From Streptomyces bluensis (GTDB taxonomy: Bacteria; Actinomycetota; Actinomycetes; Streptomycetales; Streptomycetaceae), in assembly GCF_014650715.1 (NCBI RefSeq), contig NZ_BMVM01000002.1:1-64000 (forward strand): a stretch of 64,000 nucleotides of DNA, in the 5' to 3' direction. A model generated the notes under the pieces. That model saw only the letters and a list, made by a program, of their open reading frames with translations. It had not been told where the DNA came from and ran no database searches. Positions 58,821-64,000 of this stretch are shown piece by piece. Numbering within the stretch: the stretch's first letter is position 1; each line of letters opens with the position of its first letter. A program made the translations under genes and the position numbers.

Positions 58821-60122
58821 TCAGCTCACCCCCAGCCGGGACAGCGTGGTCTCGGCGGTGTTCACCGCGTCCCGCCAGGCCCTGTCGGGGTTCTTGCCGA
58901 GCATTTCCACGTTGGTCAGCTCCTGGAAGAACGGGGTGTTGGCGCTCTCCTCGTACGGGCTGAAGTAGACGACCGGGGCCTTCTGGGCGGCCGGGCCGAA
59001 GACATCGATGGGCTGCTGACCGCCGAAGAAGGGGTCGGGCGTGTGCATCGCGGGGTCGGCGTAGGAGGCCGGGGTGGTGGGGAACAGGGCCATCTCCTGG
59101 TAGCTCTTGAGCTGGTTGGCCGGGCTGAGCAGCCATGTCAGGAAGGCGAAGGCCGCCTCCGGGTCCCGGCAGTAGCGGGTCAGGGTCAGGTACGAGCCGC
59201 CGTAGTTGGCCGGGCCGTCCGGCATGGTGGTCAGCCGCCAGGTCCCGGAGGTCTTCGGCGCGGTGTCCTTCAGGCCGTTGATGGCCCACACCGCCGTGGT
59301 CATCGTGGCGACCCGGCCCCCGCTCATGGCCGCGTTGAAGTCGGGCGTCCCGTCCGTGATCCCGGCGCTGAGCCGCCGGCGGAGGAGCTCCACGGAGAGG
59401 TCCCAGGCGCGCCGCACGTGCTGCTGGTCGCCGATGAAGCGGTTGTCGGCGTCCACGAACTGCTGGGGGCTCTGGAGCAGAACCTGCTGGAAGACGTTGC
59501 CGATGTTGCTCACCAGGTACGGCTTGCCGGGCGCCTTGGCCCGCAGCGTCCGCCCGGCGGCGATGAACTTCTCCCAGGTGGGGATCTCCTCGGCGACGTC
59601 CTGCGGTTCATGGGGCAGTCCGGCTTTCTGGAAGAGGTCCCTGCGGTAGTAGAGCGCGGTGGGGCCGGCGTCGAGGGGGAAGCCGATCATCCGGCCCGAT
59701 GGGGTGAAGCAGCTCTTCCACTTCCAGTCGAGGTACCTGTCCCGGACCGCTTCCGCGCCGAGCGTTCTGAGGTCCAGGAACTCGTTCTCGTCGGGGAAGA
59801 ACGTGGCGAGGTTGTCGGAGTTCGCGACCGTGATGTCCGGTACATAGGCGCGGGCGGCGAGGCTGGTCCGCACCTTCGAGTCGATGTCGCCGTCGGGGAT
59901 CTGCGAGCCCTGCACCTTCAGCCCCGGCATACCGGGGACGCCGCGTTTGGCGGTGGCGAGCAGGGTGTCGCTCAGTGAGCCCTTCCAGTACCAGAGGCTG
60001 AGGTGGTCGGTGCCCGCGGAGGCCGAGCCGCTGCTCGCGCCGCATCCCGACATTCCCAGGAGAGCGGCGCCGCCCAGGGAGACCCCCAGCAGCCTTCTGC
60101 GGGTCATCGTTCGGTGTTCCAT
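58821..60122 (-). CDS. Sugar ABC transporter, substrate-binding lipoprotein (Tat-type)
   Basis: 433 residues. The signal has a twin-arginine start (MTRRRLLGVSLGGAAL) and ends in the lipobox GMSGC, so it is probably a Tat-exported lipoprotein. SBP family 1 body with LYYRRDLFQKAGLP and ATMTTAVWAINGL motifs. ATG 60107 is an alternative start. First gene of the importer; a LacI-type operator lies about 140-160 bases upstream. Confidence 0.9.
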   Translation of the reverse strand: MEHRTMTRRRLLGVSLGGAALLGMSGCGASSGSASAGTDHLSLWYWKGSLSDTLLATAKRGVPGMPGLKVQGSQIPDGDIDSKVRTSLAARAYVPDITVANSDNLATFFPDENEFLDLRTLGAEAVRDRYLDWKWKSCFTPSGRMIGFPLDAGPTALYYRRDLFQKAGLPHEPQDVAEEIPTWEKFIAAGRTLRAKAPGKPYLVSNIGNVFQQVLLQSPQQFVDADNRFIGDQQHVRRAWDLSVELLRRRLSAGITDGTPDFNAAMSGGRVATMTTAVWAINGLKDTAPKTSGTWRLTTMPDGPANYGGSYLTLTRYCRDPEAAFAFLTWLLSPANQLKSYQEMALFPTTPASYADPAMHTPDPFFGGQQPIDVFGPAAQKAPVVYFSPYEESANTPFFQELTNVEMLGKNPDRAWRDAVNTAETTLSRLGVS

Positions 60123-60257
60123 GGGCGCGCACTCACTTTCCGGGGCACGGCTCGGTCAGGGCATGGCGCCCTCGGGCCCGCTGACAGGTGGGTGAAGCTG
60201 AAGACAACGATGTCGGCGGGTGGACCTGGGCTCGGGCCGACAGCGTCTCGGGGGTTC

Positions 60258-60281
60258 GTGAGCGTTCACGTGAACGTTGCC
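60258..60281. promoter_or_regulatory. Two overlapping LacI-family operators
   Basis: GTGAGCGTTCAC (60258-60269) and GTGAACGTTGCC (60270-60281) abut, and the junction CGTTCACGTGAACG (60263-60276) is itself a perfect 14-bp palindrome. Sites with central CG and GTGAxCGTTCAC symmetry are typical of LacI repressors; the adjacent lacI-type gene is the obvious candidate. Confidence 0.75.
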
Positions 60282-60419
60282 GTCGAGTATCGGGGCGGCC
60301 GAAAACCAGTGTCAAGGGACGTACGTGGCCGATGTGTTGAGACCAATGGGCCGACATATCGACACTTCGGGTGCATGCGCTGAAACGCCTGACCGTGCCC
60401 GCGGGGGTGATGCCGGGTA

Positions 60420-60516
60420 CGCCCCGGCCTTCAGGGGCGCGGGGCTCTCTGGGATATGCGGCTCCGCCACGTGGGCGCGACAAGCCACAACGAACCCGCA
60501 CTCAACCACGGCCGCG
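60420..60516. repeat. Dispersed hairpin repeat downstream of the LacI gene
   Basis: CGCCCC (60420-60425) pairs with GGGGCG (60434-60439), followed by CGGGG and then GGCGCGACAAGCCAC, the same elements as at 12118-12175. Probable terminator of the LacI gene on the - strand. Confidence 0.65.
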
Positions 60517-60560
60517 ATGGGGCAGCCGCTGCGAACCCGACCGGATCCACCTGCCAGGCG

Positions 60561-61604
60561 CTACGCCGAGCCCCGTACCACCAACTCGGGCCGCACCCAC
60601 GCGTCCGCGCCGTTCAACGGCCCCTCGCCCGCGCGCAGCCGGGCCACCTGCTCGACGGCCAGCCGTCCCAGCTGCCGTTTGTCGAGGTGCAGAGTGGTCA
60701 GGGCGGGCTCCACCAGTTCCCCCAGCGAGAGTCCGTCGAAGCCCATGACGGCCAGGTCGTCGGGTACCCGCCGCCCGGCCCGCCGGGCGGCACGCATCGC
60801 GCCGATGGCGATCAGATCGTTGAAACCGAAGACCGCGGTGACCTCGGGCCGGGAGTCCAGCAGTCGCGCCATGCCCGCCTCACCGCCCGCGACGCTGTGC
60901 TCGGGACACATCACGACCCAGCTCTCGTCGACGGACAGGCCGTGCCGCCGGATCTCGGCCAGGAATGCCTCCCGCCGGGGGCCGGGCACGTCGCGCCGGT
61001 CGCCGTCCAGCATGCCGATCCTGCGGTGCCCCGCGCGGACCAGATGGGCGATGCCCTGCTCCAGGCCGGCGGCGGCGTCGATGCCCACCGCCGCGAAGCG
61101 GGTCTGCTGCGGGCCGCGCTCCAGCAGGACCAGCGGCACACCGCCGAGGTGCCGGGCGAGGATGTCGTCCTCGTTCCTGAAGTAGCCCACGACCGCGTCC
61201 GCCTGATGGGACAGCACGTCGAGCGCCTCGCGCTCCCTGGTGTCGTCGGTGCGGGTGTCCCACACCACCACCTGCCAGCCGCGCTGCTCGGCGGCCTCCA
61301 GCACACCGGCGGCCACCTCGGGGAAGAACGGGTTCATCAGGTCCGGGATCACCAGACCCGCCGTCACCGCCCCCTTGCGGACGAGTCCTCGCGCGAACCG
61401 GCTCGGCCGGTAGTCGAGCAGGCGGGCCGCCTCCAGTACCCGCTCCTTCGTGGCCGGGTCGATCTCGCCCTTGTCGTTGACCGCCCGGGAGACCGTCTGG
61501 CGTGACACTCCGGCCAGCCGGGCGACATCGTGGATCGTGGCCCGGCGGCGCGGGCCGTCAGGCTGGTCGGTACGCGGCTCCCGCTGCTGGTTGTCGGCCC
61601 ACAC
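60561..61604 (-). CDS. LacI-family transcriptional regulator
   Basis: 347 residues from the GTG used here. N-terminal helix-turn-helix ATIHDVARLAGVSRQTVSR and hinge (YRPSRFARGLVRKG), then a periplasmic-binding-protein-like sensor (GLVIPDLMNPFFPEVAAG, VFGFNDLIAIGAMRAAR as separate motifs). GTG 61604 is chosen because a TACAGT hexamer lies seven bases upstream, which suits a leaderless mRNA; a TTG seven codons earlier is also open. It should repress the importer at 56935-60122. Confidence 0.9.
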   Translation of the reverse strand: MWADNQQREPRTDQPDGPRRRATIHDVARLAGVSRQTVSRAVNDKGEIDPATKERVLEAARLLDYRPSRFARGLVRKGAVTAGLVIPDLMNPFFPEVAAGVLEAAEQRGWQVVVWDTRTDDTREREALDVLSHQADAVVGYFRNEDDILARHLGGVPLVLLERGPQQTRFAAVGIDAAAGLEQGIAHLVRAGHRRIGMLDGDRRDVPGPRREAFLAEIRRHGLSVDESWVVMCPEHSVAGGEAGMARLLDSRPEVTAVFGFNDLIAIGAMRAARRAGRRVPDDLAVMGFDGLSLGELVEPALTTLHLDKRQLGRLAVEQVARLRAGEGPLNGADAWVRPELVVRGSA

Positions 61605-61695
61605 GCTGTGCACTGTATCCGGCAACTGCGGTACGGGCCCTGGGCAGCACGAAGGCGATGCCCCAGGCCCCCGACCGCGGCGGCTGCCGAGAGTC

Positions 61696-62712
61696 TCAGA
61701 ACAGCGCGCTGTACGCGTTCAGCGCGGGCTGTCCCCCCAGGTGGGCGTAGAGGACGGTGGAGTCCCGGCCGATCTCGCCCCGGGTCACCAGGTCGATCAT
61801 CCCGGCCATGGACTTCCCCTCGTACACGGGGTCGGTGATCATGCCCTCGGTGCGGGCGGCGAGGCGCATCGCGTCCAGGGTCGCCTCGTCGGGCACGCCG
61901 TACGTGCCCGCGTGGTACCGCTCGTCCAGCTCGATGTCCGCCTCCGTCAACTCCCTGCGTACGCCGATGAGCCGGCCGGTGCGGTGGGCGATGCGGGCGA
62001 TCTGCTCGCGGGTGCGGGCGGGCTCCGCGGAGGCGTCGATGCCGAGCACGCGCCGGGGTCGGCCGCCCGCCTCCTGAAGCGCGGCGAACCCGGCGGCCAT
62101 GCCCGCCTGCGTGGAACCGGTCACGGAGCACACCACGACCGTGTCGAAGAAGACCCCCAGCTCCCGCTCCTGCTCGGCGACTTCGTAGGCCCACCCGGCA
62201 AAGCCGAGTCCACCGAGGGGATGGTCGGAGGCGCCGGCCGGAATGGCGTACGGCTTGCCGCCGCCGTCCTCGACCTCCCTGAGCGCCTGCTCCCAGCTCT
62301 CCTTGAAGCCGATGCCGAAGCCGGCCCTCACCAGCCGTACGTCCGCTCCGGCGAGGCGGCTGACGAGGATGTTGCCGACCTTGTCGTAGACCGCGTCCGG
62401 CCAGTCCACCCAGCTTTCCTGCACCAGCACGCACCTGAGTCCGGCACGGGCGGCGACCGCGGCGACCTGGCGGGTGTGGTTGGACTGCACCCCGCCGATG
62501 GAGACCAGCGTGTCGCAGCCCTGCGCGAGGGCGTCGGCGACGAGGTACTCCAGCTTGCGGGTCTTGTTCCCGCCGTACGCGACACCGGAGTTGCAGTCCT
62601 CGCGCTTGGCCCAGAGGGCGGCGCCGCCGAGGTGTTCGGTGAGCCGGTCCAGGCTGTGCACGGGCGACGGCCCGAAGAGAAGGGGGTAACGCTCGTAGGA
62701 GGAAAGGGACAA
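61696..62712 (-). CDS. acdS: 1-aminocyclopropane-1-carboxylate deaminase
   Basis: 338-residue fold-type II PLP enzyme that splits the plant ethylene precursor ACC into 2-oxobutyrate and ammonia. AcdS hallmarks are the start [19 protein letters not shown], the PLP Lys in [25 protein letters not shown] and [14 protein letters not shown]. Start is TTG after GGGAGG. D-cysteine desulfhydrase is the main alternative, but the sequence is much closer to AcdS. Transcribed 15 bases after a GntR regulator. With the pectinases it points to a plant-associated lifestyle. Confidence 0.93.
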   Translation of the reverse strand: MSLSSYERYPLLFGPSPVHSLDRLTEHLGGAALWAKREDCNSGVAYGGNKTRKLEYLVADALAQGCDTLVSIGGVQSNHTRQVAAVAARAGLRCVLVQESWVDWPDAVYDKVGNILVSRLAGADVRLVRAGFGIGFKESWEQALREVEDGGGKPYAIPAGASDHPLGGLGFAGWAYEVAEQERELGVFFDTVVVCSVTGSTQAGMAAGFAALQEAGGRPRRVLGIDASAEPARTREQIARIAHRTGRLIGVRRELTEADIELDERYHAGTYGVPDEATLDAMRLAARTEGMITDPVYEGKSMAGMIDLVTRGEIGRDSTVLYAHLGGQPALNAYSALF

Positions 62713-62727
62713 GGGAGCCTCCCTGGG

Positions 62728-63408
62728 TCAGTGGGCCTCTTCGGCGGCGGCCGCCGGGTTGCCGTCGAGCGTGTCCACGCCCCCGAGGCTGCGCCAGATC
62801 TCCGCCGTGACGCGGACCGCCTCGTCCACGTCACCCGCGGCGCAGGCCCCGATCAACTGCTCGTGCAGCCCGGCCGAACGGCAGGCGCCGCCCTCGCCGA
62901 AGCGTCGTCGCTCCAGCCGGCGGATGAGCGGGGTGTAGCGGGCGATGGTGGCGGCGGCCGCCCGGTTGCCGCTGACGCGTACGAGCACGTCGTGCAGTTC
63001 GTCGTCGGCGCGCAGGGCGGTGTCCACGTCGCCGGCGTGCACGGCCTGCGCGAACCGCTCGTTGGCCGATCGCATCGACGTCACGTCCGCGGCGGACAGC
63101 CGGGGCACGGCGACCCGTGTGACCAGCTCGTGCATGGCCCCGACCACGGCCGCGGCGTCCCGCACGTCGGAGGCCACGACCGGGGTCACCCGTGTGTAGC
63201 TCTGCGGTTTGCTCTCCAGCAGCCCCTCGTCGACGAGCCGGGAGAACGCCTCGCGCACCGGCGCCCGCGACAGCCCGAGCCGCTCCGCGAGATCCGCGTC
63301 CCGCACCACCGTGCCGGGCTCGATCTCCCCGGCCACGATGGCGTCCCGGAGCGCTTCGTAGGCGCGGTCCCTGAGGAGGGTGCGGCGCACGGGCTGCAGG
63401 GCGGTCAT
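62728..63408 (-). CDS. GntR-family regulator (FCD domain)
   Basis: 226 residues. Winged HTH (LRDAIVAGEIEPGTVV, then RLGLSRAPVREAFSRL) and FCD domain (ELHDVLVRVSGN, SAGLHEQLIGAC). ATG 63408 is preceded by TAACAT seven bases upstream, again consistent with a leaderless transcript. First gene of a two-gene operon with acdS, so it probably controls ACC deaminase expression. Confidence 0.9.
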   Translation of the reverse strand: MTALQPVRRTLLRDRAYEALRDAIVAGEIEPGTVVRDADLAERLGLSRAPVREAFSRLVDEGLLESKPQSYTRVTPVVASDVRDAAAVVGAMHELVTRVAVPRLSAADVTSMRSANERFAQAVHAGDVDTALRADDELHDVLVRVSGNRAAAATIARYTPLIRRLERRRFGEGGACRSAGLHEQLIGACAAGDVDEAVRVTAEIWRSLGGVDTLDGNPAAAAEEAH

Positions 63409-63469
63409 AACTGAAATGTTAGATGTCGGCCCAGGTGCGCACAAGGCCGTGGCCCGCCCGGTGGCGGGC

Positions 63470-63498
63470 GGTGGGCCGAGGTGTGCCCTCGGCCCACC
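63470..63498 (-). terminator. Terminator after the PhoX-like gene
   Basis: A perfect 11-bp stem GGTGGGCCGAG with CTCGGCCCACC around a seven-base loop, six bases past the stop codon on the - strand. Confidence 0.88.
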
Positions 63499-63503
63499 AT
63501 CCG

Positions 63504-64000
63504 TCACTTACGCTGCCGCTTCCACGGCCCGGTGATGGCGAGCATGATGCCGGGGGTCTGGATGCTGGCGTACAGGGTCTTTCCGTCGGGCGAGAAGGTG
63601 ACGCCGGCGAACTCGCTGTACTCCGGCTCCTCTTCGGTGCCGATGTTCAGGTCGTTGCGGGCGATGGGGTACGTCCGGCCGCTGTCGGTGGCGCCGAAGA
63701 GGTGCTGAATGCCCTCGCCGTCCTCGGCGATGACCAAGCCGCCGTACGGGGAGACGGTGATGTTGTCCGGGCCGTCGAAGCCGCCGTCCTTCGAGGGGTC
63801 GGGGTTCACACCCAGCAGGACCTTCAGCGTGAGGGTGCGGCGCCTGGGGTCGTAGAACCAGACCTGGCCGTCGTGCTGGACGGGGCTCTCCTCACGGGCG
63901 TACGAGGACACGAGGTACGCGCCGCCGTCGCCCCACCACATGCCCTCCAGCTTCCGGGCCCGGGTGATCTCACCGGCGCCGAACTGCTTGCGTACGTCGA
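63504..64000 (-). CDS. PhoX-like (DUF839) protein, C-terminal part
   Basis: Partial gene: the frame is open to the window edge, so the start lies beyond 64000. The visible 164 residues (from DVRKQFGAGEITRARKLEG on) match the C-terminal propeller of PhoX-family alkaline phosphatases: LEGMWWGDGGAYLVSSYAR, GPDNITVSPYGGLVIAED and FAGVTFSPDGKTLYASIQTPG as separate motifs. These exported, Tat-dependent proteins use Ca2+ and Fe to release phosphate. Whether this one is active cannot be judged without the N-terminal part. Confidence 0.88.
   Translation of the reverse strand, partial: DVRKQFGAGEITRARKLEGMWWGDGGAYLVSSYAREESPVQHDGQVWFYDPRRRTLTLKVLLGVNPDPSKDGGFDGPDNITVSPYGGLVIAEDGEGIQHLFGATDSGRTYPIARNDLNIGTEEEPEYSEFAGVTFSPDGKTLYASIQTPGIMLAITGPWKRQRK

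Larger units (their letters stand above)
60123..60560. other. 438-base intergenic region with operator and hairpin
   Basis: It contains the LacI-type sites at 60258-60281, the putative promoter of the importer operon (- strand), and, at its right end, a GC hairpin plus repeat sequence that probably ends the LacI gene. No gene seen. Confidence 0.7.

Noticed and set aside
61696..62712. D-cysteine desulfhydrase
   Set aside because: Extended agreement with AcdS, including the [10 protein letters not shown] start and the [12 protein letters not shown] region, makes ACC deaminase the better call.
1..64000. tRNA, rRNA or integrase-linked island
   Set aside because: No tRNA-like cloverleaf, attachment-site duplication, integrase or transposase was recognised on either strand.

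Overview
The window is chromosomal DNA from a Streptomyces-like actinomycete. Evidence: very high GC with strong third-position GC bias, many GTG and TTG starts, ATGA-overlapping operons, twin-arginine and lipoprotein signals, an LAETG sortase-anchored protein, an ectABCD cluster and dispersed GC-rich hairpin repeats of the type common in this genus. I see no rRNA, tRNA, CRISPR array, phage gene or insertion sequence. I call 51 protein-coding genes; one (a PhoX-like protein) runs off the right edge.

Layout. 1-603: non-coding tandem repeats. 0.6-7.3 kb: sortase-anchored surface protein, an amino-acid ABC importer operon ending in an amidohydrolase, a divergent class V aminotransferase, and a DinB-like protein. 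7.6-10.9 kb: ectABCD for ectoine and 5-hydroxyectoine. 11-17.8 kb: a second class V aminotransferase, a DsbA-like protein, a DUF1349-like protein, an alpha-ketoglutarate semialdehyde dehydrogenase with a divergent IclR regulator, and a class B PBP. 17.9-19.3 kb: purine permease.

19.6-41.7 kb is a large pectin-utilisation locus. It holds an ECF sigma factor overlapping a single-pass membrane protein with an exported domain, a PL3 pectate lyase and a tandem GH43 enzyme on the + strand. On the - strand there are three PL1 lyases, a CE8 pectin methylesterase, a CE12 rhamnogalacturonan acetylesterase, another esterase, a second GH43, a Gfo/Idh oxidoreductase with a DUF6807-like protein, an oligosaccharide ABC importer (no ATPase), and a GntR/DapA-like/IlvD-like module for sugar-acid dehydration. 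The cytoplasmic oxidative galacturonate route continues at 48.1-50.1 kb (divergent kdgD and udh). It would end at the semialdehyde dehydrogenase at 13.8-15.3 kb, so pectin galacturonate, and probably arabinose, can be drained to alpha-ketoglutarate.

Between these two parts lie a STAND-type NTPase with 16 TPR repeats (41.9-45.5 kb) and a divergent MFS transporter. 50.4-55.4 kb: a DeoR-regulated polyol-type ABC importer with a zinc dehydrogenase. 55.6-56.8 kb: a double TerD-domain protein. 56.9-61.6 kb: a third sugar ABC importer with a LacI regulator and a clear operator. 61.7-63.4 kb: ACC deaminase with a GntR regulator. 63.5 kb to the edge: C-terminal part of a PhoX-like protein.

The most promising points are the ECF-sigma/membrane-sensor pair beside the secreted pectate lyase, the STAND-TPR protein with no visible effector, and gaps in the pectin pathway that imply unassigned enzymes among the genes present.
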